In this document: positions 51,394 to 59,923 of the stretch, piece by piece
Layout: every line of letters starts with the position of its first letter
Position numbering within the stretch: the first letter of the stretch is position 1
DNA from: Chryseobacterium suipulveris
Lineage (GTDB): Bacteria > Bacteroidota > Bacteroidia > Flavobacteriales > Weeksellaceae
NCBI RefSeq assembly: GCF_022811685.1
Contig: NZ_CP094532.1
Span: 2,770,501-2,834,500, forward strand
DNA length: 64,000 bases
Direction: 5' to 3'
Translations under genes and position numbers: made by a program
The notes under the pieces: model-generated
The model's input: only the letters and a program-made list of their open reading frames with translations
Told to the model about the DNA's origin: nothing
The model's database searches: none

Positions 51394-53124
51394 CTATTCG
51401 ACCACTGTTTTGCTATTCTTGTTTTTTGTCGATGAATCCAAATCCACTCCCATTCCAGCTTTCAGCTTGTCGTTGACCAAAACAGGCAGTCTTCCCCAAA
51501 TTTTAGTTTTCCCGTTTAAAGCATTTGCTGTGGCAACCATTGAATCGTCGTTGTTTTCGTAGCTCACCAAAACGGTGGAAACTTTAGAAATATCCACATC
51601 AATTAAAGCATACGCAGAGCCGAAAACATTCAGAATCACATTTTGATTTTTACTTAAATCCGCCAAAATCTTTTTCGATGCATCCGAAATTTTATAAGGT
51701 TTATACGCTGTGGAATTGTCCTTATGAAAACCCACGATCACTTTCGAGTTTGCAGGAATGGTCGATATTTCGTTGGCATTCTTAATAATGACGGTCGTTC
51801 CCAAATTGAGCTGGTCGAGAAAGGTCTGATAAGGAGCTTCTTCCAGCGGTACATAATAATAAGTTTCCTTACAGTTCAGCGGCAGCAGTTTTTTCTCATC
51901 CTTTAACAAAGTCAAAGCGTTGGAATACATCTTCTGAACGATTTTCTTGTGCGATTCGTTGTTCAAATCTTGGTTAATATTTTCGGGATTTCTCGGTTGG
52001 TATTCGTGAAGTCCCAGAAAATATTTGGTAAGCAAGATTTTCTTTACACTTTCCTCCACTCTTTGCTGTGGGATTTCCTTATTGTCGATGGCGAGCTGGA
52101 TCAGGCGTTTTCCTTCCTTCACTCCGTCAGAAAAAAGCATAATGTCGTTCCCCGCTTTGAAAGCAAGCGCGTCGAGTTCTCCTGGCTTATAGCGTTTCGC
52201 AACGGCTCCCATATTCAGTGCGTCGGTAATGATGAGTCCTTTGTAGCCGAGCTTTTCTTTAAGCAAACCTGTGATGATGTTTTTTGAAACCGAAGCCGGG
52301 ATATTTTTCCCCGATTCCAAAGCCGGAACGTAAAGGTGAGCGACCATTACTCCACCAATTCCTTTATTCATCAAAGTTTTGAACGGTGCAAGTTCCACGG
52401 AATTCAAACGGTTCAAATCGTGGGAAACAACGGGGAGATCGTGATGCGAATCGGTGCTGGTGTCGCCGTGTCCCGGGAAATGTTTGATCGCCGCCAAAAT
52501 TTGGTGATTCTGCAATCCGTCGGAATACGCCGAAGCAGATTTTACGACATTCTCAACCTCGGAACCGAAACTTCTGTTGCCGATAATCGGGTTGTCTGGA
52601 TTCGTGTTGACATCGACAACTGGCGCAAAATCCCAGTTGATACCCATTCTGTGGCAGTCTTCCGCGATTTTTGCCGACATTTCAGCAATGAGGGATTTGT
52701 CCTGAATCGCCCCCAAAGTCATTGCCCACGGAAATTTGTGTGCCGCTGCAATTCTTTGGAAAAGTCCCCATTCTGCATCCATCCCGATCATTAACGGAAC
52801 TTTGGATTTTTGCTGGAATTCATTAACCAGATTAATTTCCCTTGCCGCGTCATCCTGCATCAGAATCAGTCCGCCAATTTTTTCATTAACCACGATGTTT
52901 CGCACATTGGTAATATAATCTTCACCCTTGTTGGTGTAAAGCGCAATGATGAAAAGCTGTCCCAATTTTTCGTCTTGGGAAAGTGAGTTGTAGGTTTTGT
53001 CAACCCATTCGTTCGCTTTCTTTAAATCGGCTTTGGAAAGATTCTTCGGTTGGTACTGCGACTGGAATTTCGCCACAAATAATAAAACTGTTAGAACTAA
53101 GATTTGACTTTTGAAGTTTTTCAT
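51394..53124 (-). CDS. Glycoside hydrolase family 3 (beta-N-acetylglucosaminidase type)
   Basis: A signal peptide (SQILVLTVLLFVAKFQSQ) is followed by a GH3 N-terminal barrel: IGMDAEWGLFQR, KHFPGHGDTSTDSHHDLP (the NagZ-type catalytic His-Asp dyad) and LIITDALNMGAV (nucleophile Asp). The C-terminal ~200 residues form the GH3_C-like domain. It probably removes beta-N-acetylglucosamine from muropeptides or other glycans in the periplasm or outside. Confidence 0.88.
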   Translation of the reverse strand: MKNFKSQILVLTVLLFVAKFQSQYQPKNLSKADLKKANEWVDKTYNSLSQDEKLGQLFIIALYTNKGEDYITNVRNIVVNEKIGGLILMQDDAAREINLVNEFQQKSKVPLMIGMDAEWGLFQRIAAAHKFPWAMTLGAIQDKSLIAEMSAKIAEDCHRMGINWDFAPVVDVNTNPDNPIIGNRSFGSEVENVVKSASAYSDGLQNHQILAAIKHFPGHGDTSTDSHHDLPVVSHDLNRLNSVELAPFKTLMNKGIGGVMVAHLYVPALESGKNIPASVSKNIITGLLKEKLGYKGLIITDALNMGAVAKRYKPGELDALAFKAGNDIMLFSDGVKEGKRLIQLAIDNKEIPQQRVEESVKKILLTKYFLGLHEYQPRNPENINQDLNNESHKKIVQKMYSNALTLLKDEKKLLPLNCKETYYYVPLEEAPYQTFLDQLNLGTTVIIKNANEISTIPANSKVIVGFHKDNSTAYKPYKISDASKKILADLSKNQNVILNVFGSAYALIDVDISKVSTVLVSYENNDDSMVATANALNGKTKIWGRLPVLVNDKLKAGMGVDLDSSTKNKNSKTVVE

Positions 53125-53144
53125 TATCTATAAAGTGAGGTGAA

Positions 53145-53152
53145 CAAAAATA
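53145..53152 (-). promoter_or_regulatory. -7 box of the GH3 gene
   Basis: Minus-strand TATTTTTG, an exact match, 21 bases before the ATG. Confidence 0.5.
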
Positions 53153-53236
53153 CAATTTTTAAAACTTAGAAACTTAAATTTTATTGGCATACATCTTGAA
53201 ATATTTGCGCAGATTAACCTTTTAAATAATAAAAAA

Positions 53237-53749
53237 ATGAAAAAATATTTTGCTATCCTTCTTTTGGCAGTTTTCGGATTTGTGGCGTTCAGTTGTACAG
53301 ACAGAAACGATCCAGTTCCGACGACAGACAACGACACCTATCCGATGATGCGCGATATCCGCGGAACATTCAATGCAGCGAACGGATATACCATCACACA
53401 AGGAATTACGATTGCGTCAACCGATGTGGTACTGGTTTATAGAAACATTAATTCCGGAAACTCCAACGGCGCAGTTTGGCAATTGTTACCTAAAACTGAA
53501 TATTTAACCAACGGTAGGGAACTCGATTATAACTTCCTTTTCGACACTAAGAATATTGAAATTTATACGGACGCAAACTTTGATCAGGCGACTTTTACTG
53601 CCGCAGAAGCAACAACTTACCTCAATAACCAACAGTTCCGAATTGTTCTAGTTCCGGCTTCACAAGGACGAAACAATGTAGATTACTCTGATTATCATGC
53701 TGTGATTCGCTATTTCGGACTGGATGATTCTAATGTGAAAGGATTCTAA
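53237..53749 (+). CDS. Lipoprotein of unknown function
   Basis: A 170-aa lipoprotein with signal ILLLAVFGFVAFSC (lipobox Cys about residue 20). The mature part is beta-rich and Asn/Thr-rich (GYTITQGITIASTDVVLVYRN), perhaps a small surface domain. I recognise no family. It is a single gene with a terminator hairpin after it, divergent from the GH3 gene. Confidence 0.72.
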   Translation: MKKYFAILLLAVFGFVAFSCTDRNDPVPTTDNDTYPMMRDIRGTFNAANGYTITQGITIASTDVVLVYRNINSGNSNGAVWQLLPKTEYLTNGRELDYNFLFDTKNIEIYTDANFDQATFTAAEATTYLNNQQFRIVLVPASQGRNNVDYSDYHAVIRYFGLDDSNVKGF

Positions 53750-53778
53750 TCATTCAAAACCTCATATATTTAAAATGC

Positions 53779-53812
53779 GGAACCTGCCTTTTTTGGTGGG
53801 TTTCGTTTTTTT
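53779..53812 (+). terminator. Terminator after the lipoprotein gene
   Basis: Stem AACCTGCC / GGTGGGTT (two G-U pairs), loop TTTTTT, then TCGTTTTTTT. Confidence 0.65.
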
Positions 53813-53886
53813 GATTAATGAACTAATTACTTTCGTAAATCAACCGAAATCTTTAACTTTATTGGTTCAAAAGATTTACAGAGATT

Positions 53887-54594
53887 ATGAGTGTACATAT
53901 CGCCGCCAAGATAGGAGAAATCGCCAAAACTGTGTTGCAACCTGGTGATCCGTTAAGAGCCAAATATATTGCCGAAAATTTTCTGACAGACATTAAATTG
54001 GTTAGTCAAACAAGAAATATCTTTTATTTCACGGGACTTTACAAAGGGAAAGAAGTTTCAGTTGGAGCAAGCGGAATGGGAGCTCCGAGTATCGGGATTT
54101 ATTCCTACGAACTTTTTACCGAATACGATGTGGAGACCATTATCCGAATCGGAACTTGCGGTGCATATACAACCGACCTTACATTATTTGATGTTTTGAA
54201 TGTGGAAAATGCAGCGAGCGAATCGACCTATGCAAAATTTGCTTGGGGAATCGAGGACGAGCTGATTGCCAATCAGGGTATTTCTTTCGAAAAAATTAAT
54301 GAAACAGCGAAAGAACTTTCTTTAGAAACGAAGTCGGTAAATATTCATACGAGTGATATTTTCTACAGAAAAGATCCCGCAATTCCTGCAATCGCAACGA
54401 AATACAATTGTCCCGCCGTAGAAATGGAGGCATTCGCACTGTTTGCCAACGCACGATACCTGGGTAAAAACGCTTCGACGATTCTTACGGTTTCAGACAT
54501 AATTCCGACCCGCGAACAGATTTCTGCCGATCAGCGCGAAAGAGCTTTAAGAACAATGATGGAGCTTGCTTTGGAGACAACGGTGAAACTTTAG
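53887..54594 (+). CDS. deoD: Purine nucleoside phosphorylase, DeoD type
   Basis: A 235-aa hexameric PNP. SVHIAAKIGEIAKTVLQPGDPLRAK is the conserved N-terminus, followed by GMGAPSIGIYSYEL, RIGTCGAY (phosphate site), CPAVEMEAFALF (ribose and purine contacts) and LTVSD (catalytic Asp). It phosphorolyses purine (deoxy)nucleosides for salvage. Single gene; convergent with the receptor gene 26 bases away. Confidence 0.95.
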   Translation: MSVHIAAKIGEIAKTVLQPGDPLRAKYIAENFLTDIKLVSQTRNIFYFTGLYKGKEVSVGASGMGAPSIGIYSYELFTEYDVETIIRIGTCGAYTTDLTLFDVLNVENAASESTYAKFAWGIEDELIANQGISFEKINETAKELSLETKSVNIHTSDIFYRKDPAIPAIATKYNCPAVEMEAFALFANARYLGKNASTILTVSDIIPTREQISADQRERALRTMMELALETTVKL

Positions 54595-54619
54595 CAACGG
54601 CATCACTTCATCCTAGAAT

Positions 54620-56767
54620 TTACTGCCCTTGATTCATCAATCCTCCCTCCTCTTTTTTGTCTTTGTTTAAAAGGTTCGGATCTTCTTTCGCCAGTTTGTT
54701 TCGGGTAGGAATTTTGTAATTCACGGAAATTCCGAATCTGCGGGAATCGTACTTTTGGCTCAAATATACAAACGGAGTCTGCGCGACAGAATGAAGCGCC
54801 ATTTTTTGCGAATTGAAAATGTCGTCCGCATAAAGGGAAACTGTCAAACGGTTGTCCAGAAATTTCTTGGAAACGTTGAGGTCGAGTGAATTATTAAAAG
54901 GTTTATCCGCCACAAAATAGTAATAACCCGCATTCGGAGTCAGATAGCTGTAATTCGCCACAAACTTGATTTCTTTAGGCAAAATCAGCTGAGTCATTAT
55001 ATTGAACATAAAGAAACCATTCGTCTTGATATCGGGAAGCTCGTGTTTTTGGTAACCAGCGTACAGATACATAAAATTGATCTTGTCGGGATTGAAGTTG
55101 AACTTCATAATCTCGTTAAATGGCTTGCTGAAAAGCATAAACGGAATCGGTACACCAAGGTTGAAATTGTGGATCTTCATTTCGGAAACGTTGGCTTGTG
55201 AAGTTCTGATGACATCGCCTTCTCTGGTAATTTTCTGCACCACCTGATTTTTTGCGACGCTTACACTATAACCGAGGAATGCATAATCGAACGCGCTAAT
55301 TTTCGCCTCGAAATTATCATAAATCGTGGGCTGCAAAAGCGGATTTCCTCCTGCCTGTGAATTGGGACCCGAGAAAGTGGTATTGTTAGGATTGAGCACC
55401 GATACACTCGGAAGCGTAATTTTCTTGTTATAGTTTAGCGCGAAATACACTTGTTTCATAAAGTTGTACTGAATACTCGCATTGGGGAAAAACTTGAATT
55501 TCTTAAACGGTGTTAAATCTTTTTCCTTCACCGTTCCCAAACTGTCGATGCGGGTATTTCCCGAAATATCGTAATCTTCGGCTCTAGTTCCCACGATGAA
55601 GTCGAACTTTTTCAGTTTTGCCTGAAGTTCAAGGTACGAAGCCGCGGTTTGCCTTTGATAGTCGAGGTTGGTGAGATTTCTGCTTTCCGTTTCGAAAGTC
55701 TGTCTATCGTAGAGTCCGCCAAAACTCACTTTTCCTTCGTCAAGTATTTTCACGGGCTGTGAATAATCCACTTTAAAGTTAACGTTGTTCATCATCGATC
55801 CGTTCTCCAGGTTTTGGGTGGAAATCGGTGGTACACGCAGAATATTATTTTGGCTAAAGTCATTTTTGGCATTAGAATACGCCAACTTGAAATCGAGTTT
55901 TCTGTTTTTGTCGTCGAATCTTTTCTGGTAGGTTGCAACCGCTTCATGACGGTCAATAAGCGTGTTCGCAAAATCTTCGGAATGATAAGGAACGCTCTGG
56001 AAACGACCATCACTTTTGGTAAGGTTGTCGTTATTGTTGTGGTAAAAGTCGTAATTCAACAAAAGCCGGTCAACACCCAATTCGAAAGTGAGCGCACTTT
56101 TCGCAAAATAACCGCGCATAATCCGGTCGGTATTCGAAAGCACCAAACCGTCCTGATCACCGTTCATCATACTTTCACGGTAGTTTTGCCCGAAATTCAG
56201 CTGCCATCCGAAATACTTATTTCTGGAATTCAAGCTCATTGAATTATTGACTCTGTGACGAAATTTATCGTAACTGGTAAAGTTGTAGTTCCCTGAATAC
56301 GTTGCGGTTAAATAATTTCTCGCAGTTTTAGAAGTGATGATGTTCAGAATTGCGCCGCCTGAAGTTGCAGGAAATTCAGCTCCGGGTTGGGTAATGATTT
56401 CAATCCTTTCCACGGAGTTTGCGGGCATTCCTTCGAGGAAAGCGTTGAGTTCGTTGGTAGAAATATTCAGCGGACGACCATCCATATACACCTGCAGCAT
56501 TTTTCCCTGGTAAAGCATTCCAGCGACATCGGAAACGATCAGTCCGGGAAGTTTCTTCACGCCCTCCATCAAACTTCCAGAGTTCAGATGCGGCTGTTCC
56601 GAGAAATCGAAAATGGTGCGGTCGGCTTTTTGCTCAACGGCTTTTTTGGTGGAAACGATGGTGACTCCCTCGATCTGTTTTTCTTTTGGTTCGGATTTTG
56701 GTTTTTCCTGTGCGCTGATGAAGTTTAATGAAAAAAGAAAAGCTGTTGCTGCGAAAATTCGGTTCAT
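54620..56767 (-). CDS. Outer membrane beta-barrel family receptor (TonB-dependent-like)
   Basis: I start at the ATG at 56767 (MNRIFAATAFLFSLNFISAQ), which opens a proper signal peptide; an upstream in-frame ATG is at 56785. An N-terminal plug (MLYQGKMLQVYMDGRPL, ERIEIITQPGAEFPATSGGAI) precedes a ~550-residue beta barrel ending RFGISVNYKIP. It lacks the usual carboxypeptidase-like N-terminal domain, as others of the OMP_b-brl_3 family. Substrate unknown. The remnant at 43875 is from the same family. Confidence 0.85.
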   Translation of the reverse strand: MNRIFAATAFLFSLNFISAQEKPKSEPKEKQIEGVTIVSTKKAVEQKADRTIFDFSEQPHLNSGSLMEGVKKLPGLIVSDVAGMLYQGKMLQVYMDGRPLNISTNELNAFLEGMPANSVERIEIITQPGAEFPATSGGAILNIITSKTARNYLTATYSGNYNFTSYDKFRHRVNNSMSLNSRNKYFGWQLNFGQNYRESMMNGDQDGLVLSNTDRIMRGYFAKSALTFELGVDRLLLNYDFYHNNNDNLTKSDGRFQSVPYHSEDFANTLIDRHEAVATYQKRFDDKNRKLDFKLAYSNAKNDFSQNNILRVPPISTQNLENGSMMNNVNFKVDYSQPVKILDEGKVSFGGLYDRQTFETESRNLTNLDYQRQTAASYLELQAKLKKFDFIVGTRAEDYDISGNTRIDSLGTVKEKDLTPFKKFKFFPNASIQYNFMKQVYFALNYNKKITLPSVSVLNPNNTTFSGPNSQAGGNPLLQPTIYDNFEAKISAFDYAFLGYSVSVAKNQVVQKITREGDVIRTSQANVSEMKIHNFNLGVPIPFMLFSKPFNEIMKFNFNPDKINFMYLYAGYQKHELPDIKTNGFFMFNIMTQLILPKEIKFVANYSYLTPNAGYYYFVADKPFNNSLDLNVSKKFLDNRLTVSLYADDIFNSQKMALHSVAQTPFVYLSQKYDSRRFGISVNYKIPTRNKLAKEDPNLLNKDKKEEGGLMNQGQ

Positions 56768-56838
56768 AAATTTAATTGTACCCAATTAGACAGCCGAAAT
56801 TGGGATTTGTTACGGGCAGGAAAAATATTTTTCAGTCG

Positions 56839-56867
56839 CAAAAAAACCGCTCATTACTGAACGGTTT
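56839..56867 (-). terminator. Terminator after the aconitase gene
   Basis: On the minus strand: AACCG, loop TTCAGTAATGAG, CGGTT, followed by TTTTTT. It separates aconitase from the receptor gene. Confidence 0.7.
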
Positions 56868-56891
56868 CCATTATCTATTTTATTTCCAAAA

Positions 56892-59162
56892 TTAATTGGC
56901 TTCCATCTGCTTGATCAGGTTCAGTGCGGATCCCGCTTTGAACCATTCGATCTGCTGCTCGTTGTAAGTATGGTTTGCAACAACGGTGTCTTTGCTTCCG
57001 TCGGCATGAACGAATTCCAAAGTCAATGGTTTTCCTGGCGCAAATTGGTCGAGATCAAGGAAGTTCACGGTATCGTCCTCCTGGATTTTGTCATAATCTG
57101 CTTTGTTGGCAAAAGTCAATCCAAGCATTCCCTGTTTCTTCAGGTTGGTTTCGTGGATACGTGCGAAGGATTTTACTAAAACCGCTTTTACACCAAGATG
57201 TCTCGGCTCCATTGCAGCGTGCTCTCTGGAAGAACCTTCGCCGTAGTTTTCGTCGCCCACCACGATAGAAGGAATTCCTGCTGCTTTGTAAGCTCTCTGA
57301 ACTGCAGGAACTTCACCGTATTCACCGGTCAGTAGATTTTTCACCTTGTTAGTTTCCATGTTGTAGGCGTTTACTGCACCAATCAACATATTGTTGGAAA
57401 TATTGTCGAGGTGACCTCTGTATTTCAACCAAGGACCCGCCATTGAAATGTGGTCGGTTGTACATTTTCCGAAAGCTTTGATTAAAACTTTTGCTCCCGT
57501 AATATTGAGTCCGTCCCAAGCTGGGAATTCCTCCAAAATCTGAAGTCGGTCAGAAGTCGGACTTACATTCACCTGAACAGAGGAACCGTCTGCAGATGGC
57601 GCTTGATAACCATTGTCATCTACCGCGAAACCTTTTGCAGGAAGCTCGGAACCTTTTGGCTCGTCGAGTTTCACCTGTTCACCTGCTTCGTTGGTCAAAG
57701 TATCTGTGATCGGATTAAAGTCTAATCTTCCTGAAATCGCAACTGCGGCAACCATTTCCGGCGAAGCTACGAAAGCGTGGGTGTTTGGATTTCCGTCGGC
57801 TCTTTTTGCGAAGTTTCTGTTGAAGGAATGGATGATGGAGTTTTTCTCCTCTTTCTCAGAACCCTCTCTGTCCCACTGTCCGATACACGGTCCGCAAGCG
57901 TTGGTAAAGATTCTGGCATTTTCGAATTTTCTGAAAGAATCAAGGAAACCGTCTCTTTCTGCAGTGAACTTCACCTGCTCAGAACCAGGGTTAATTCCAA
58001 GGATTGCTTTTGGTTTCACTCCTTTTGCGAAAGCATCTTCAACAATGGAAGCCGCTCTTGACAAATCTTCGTAAGATGAATTGGTACAAGAACCAATCAG
58101 CGCCCATTCAACGTCGATTGGCCAACCGTTCGCAACTGCCTTATCGTGGAATTCTGCAACTGGAGTCGCTAAATCCGGTGTAAAAGGTCCGTTCAAATGT
58201 GGAGTCAATTTGTCGAGGTCGATTTCAATTACCTGGTCAAAATATTGTTGTGGGTTTGCATAAACTTCGGCATCACCGGTCAAATGTTCTGCAATTTTAT
58301 CAGCAGCATCTACTACGTCTTGTCTTCCGGTTGCAGCAAGGTATCTTCTCATCGAATCATCATAACCGAAAGTTGAAGTCGTAGCTCCCACTTCTGCTCC
58401 CATATTACAGATGGTTCCTTTTCCTGTTGCGGAAAGCGACTGCGCTCCTTCGCCGAAATATTCGATGATGCAGCCGGTACCACCTTTCACGGTTAGAATT
58501 CCTGCTACTTTTAGGATAATATCTTTTGCCGAAGTCCAGCCATTCATTCTACCGGTAAGTTTCACTCCGATCAGTTTCGGCATTTTCAGTTCCCATGCCA
58601 TTCCTGCCATCACGTCAACTGCATCTGCACCACCAACACCGATCGCGACCATTCCCAATCCACCTGCATTTACGGTGTGTGAGTCGGTTCCGATCATCAT
58701 TCCTCCTGGAAATGCATAATTTTCTAAAACCACTTGGTGGATGATTCCTGCTCCCGGTTTCCAGAATCCGATTCCGTACTTGTCGCAAACCGAACTGAGG
58801 AAATTGAAAACTTCAGAGTTTTTGTTTAATGACTCCTGCAAATCCTTTTCAGCACCCACTTTTGCCTGAATCAAGTGATCGGCGTGTGCGGTAGAAGGCA
58901 CTGCAACCTTTGCTTTTCCGGCCTGCATAAACTGAAGAAGCGCCATTTGCGCGGTCGCATCCTGCATTGCCACTCTGTCCGGAGCGAAATCTACATAAGA
59001 ATTTCCTCTTTCATAAGCTTGTGTCGCGTTTCCTTCCCAAAGGTGCGTGTAGAGAATTTTTTCTGCAAGTGTAAGCGGTTTTCCCACAACTTCTCTCGCT
59101 TTCGCAATTCTTTCGGGATAGCGTTCGTACACTTTCTTAATCATATCAATGTCAAAAGTCAT
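56892..59162 (-). CDS. Aconitate hydratase
   Basis: A 756-aa enzyme of the mitochondrial type. Fe-S ligands are in [10 protein letters not shown] and [10 protein letters not shown] (three Cys), and [31 protein letters not shown] and the swivelling C-terminal domain are intact. It isomerises citrate to isocitrate in the TCA cycle. Its -7 box is 34 bases upstream of the ATG. Confidence 0.95.
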   Translation of the reverse strand: MTFDIDMIKKVYERYPERIAKAREVVGKPLTLAEKILYTHLWEGNATQAYERGNSYVDFAPDRVAMQDATAQMALLQFMQAGKAKVAVPSTAHADHLIQAKVGAEKDLQESLNKNSEVFNFLSSVCDKYGIGFWKPGAGIIHQVVLENYAFPGGMMIGTDSHTVNAGGLGMVAIGVGGADAVDVMAGMAWELKMPKLIGVKLTGRMNGWTSAKDIILKVAGILTVKGGTGCIIEYFGEGAQSLSATGKGTICNMGAEVGATTSTFGYDDSMRRYLAATGRQDVVDAADKIAEHLTGDAEVYANPQQYFDQVIEIDLDKLTPHLNGPFTPDLATPVAEFHDKAVANGWPIDVEWALIGSCTNSSYEDLSRAASIVEDAFAKGVKPKAILGINPGSEQVKFTAERDGFLDSFRKFENARIFTNACGPCIGQWDREGSEKEEKNSIIHSFNRNFAKRADGNPNTHAFVASPEMVAAVAISGRLDFNPITDTLTNEAGEQVKLDEPKGSELPAKGFAVDDNGYQAPSADGSSVQVNVSPTSDRLQILEEFPAWDGLNITGAKVLIKAFGKCTTDHISMAGPWLKYRGHLDNISNNMLIGAVNAYNMETNKVKNLLTGEYGEVPAVQRAYKAAGIPSIVVGDENYGEGSSREHAAMEPRHLGVKAVLVKSFARIHETNLKKQGMLGLTFANKADYDKIQEDDTVNFLDLDQFAPGKPLTLEFVHADGSKDTVVANHTYNEQQIEWFKAGSALNLIKQMEAN

Positions 59163-59195
59163 ATCGGTATGTTTTTAATGAAAATAATTGAAGTC

Positions 59196-59203
59196 CAAAA
59201 TTA
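59196..59203 (-). promoter_or_regulatory. -7 box of the aconitase gene
   Basis: Minus-strand TAATTTTG, an exact match, 34 bases before the ATG. Confidence 0.5.
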
Positions 59204-59271
59204 CGAAATTTTTAGGAGCAAAACGGGTTAAAATGATTAAGAATTAAAATAAATATTATCTCAAACATCTA

Positions 59272-59279
59272 TATTTTTG
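59272..59279 (+). promoter_or_regulatory. -7 box of the DUF2752 gene
   Basis: TATTTTTG, an exact match, 58 bases before the ATG at 59338. Confidence 0.45.
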
Positions 59280-59337
59280 TTAAATTTATCCGTTTTTTAC
59301 CCAAAAGCCATTTACAATAAAGAAGAAGCTGCCCATA

Positions 59338-59688
59338 ATGATTTCTGTTGCCGTAATTTTGATTTTAGGCGCGGCATATTTTTTCTTTAATCCGGCAGAA
59401 AACCCGTTCTTTCCGTCATGTCCTTTTAAGTCAGCGACAGGGTTAGATTGCCCCGGTTGCGGTTCGCAGCGAGCGGTTCACGAGTTGCTGCATCTGAATT
59501 TTAAGAGTGCCTTCATTCATAATCCACTGATTGTTGTGGCGATCCCCGTTTCATTTCTTTACCTAATCTTTAGTATTGATGCTGTAAAGAATAGATTTCC
59601 AAAGCTCTACCGCTTGTTATTCAACAGGATCTCATTCTACATTTTTGCCGTAATCGTGTTGCTCTTTTTTATTTTTCGAAATATGTAA
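59338..59688 (+). CDS. DUF2752 membrane protein
   Basis: A 116-aa protein with three hydrophobic segments (residues 2-20, 55-75, 93-113) and the family signature CPFKSATGLDCPGCGSQRAVHELLH. The Cys motif is the DUF2752 hallmark and may bind metal. Function unknown. It is divergent from aconitase and lies upstream of the TPP riboswitch. Confidence 0.83.
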   Translation: MISVAVILILGAAYFFFNPAENPFFPSCPFKSATGLDCPGCGSQRAVHELLHLNFKSAFIHNPLIVVAIPVSFLYLIFSIDAVKNRFPKLYRLLFNRISFYIFAVIVLLFFIFRNM

Positions 59689-59709
59689 AAAAAATGCAAA
59701 TATTTTTTG

Positions 59710-59717
59710 TAATTTCG
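59710..59717 (+). promoter_or_regulatory. Probable -7 box of the riboswitch transcript
   Basis: TAATTTCG matches TAnnTTTG in seven of eight bases and lies directly before the riboswitch; the start site would be about 59723. Confidence 0.4.
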
Positions 59718-59723
59718 CGGTCA

Positions 59724-59800
59724 GAAATAAAGGGGTGCTGCATCCGCGGCTGAGATTATACCCAATGAACCTGGAACAGGTAATGCTGTTTAGGGAACAT
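59724..59800 (+). ncRNA. TPP (THI) riboswitch
   Basis: The conserved core is readable in order: AGGGGTGCT (59731), GCGGCTGAGATTATACCC (P2/P3 with CUGAGA), GAACCTGGAACAGGTAATGC (P4/P5) and the closing AGGGAA (59792). This is the thiamine pyrophosphate aptamer. In Bacteroidetes it controls thiamine synthesis and uptake genes, including TonB-dependent receptors such as the one that follows. Confidence 0.93.
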
Positions 59801-59804
59801 ATAA

Positions 59805-59861
59805 AATGTACCAATGTAAAAATTGAACAATGTACCAATCTGATTGCTACATTGCTACATT
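59805..59861 (+). promoter_or_regulatory. Inverted repeat between the riboswitch and its gene, candidate expression platform
   Basis: AATGTACCAATGTA (59805-59818) and TACATTGCTACATT (59848-59861) pair with one mismatch; a third copy AACAATGTACCAAT (59827) lies between and could compete. No T-run follows, so control would be at translation or through alternative folding, unless this is a chance short repeat. Confidence 0.45.
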
Positions 59862-59923
59862 AAAAAATTGATGCATTTAATTTAATCGCCCCTTTTATTC
59901 AATTAATCTTAAAAATTAAAAGA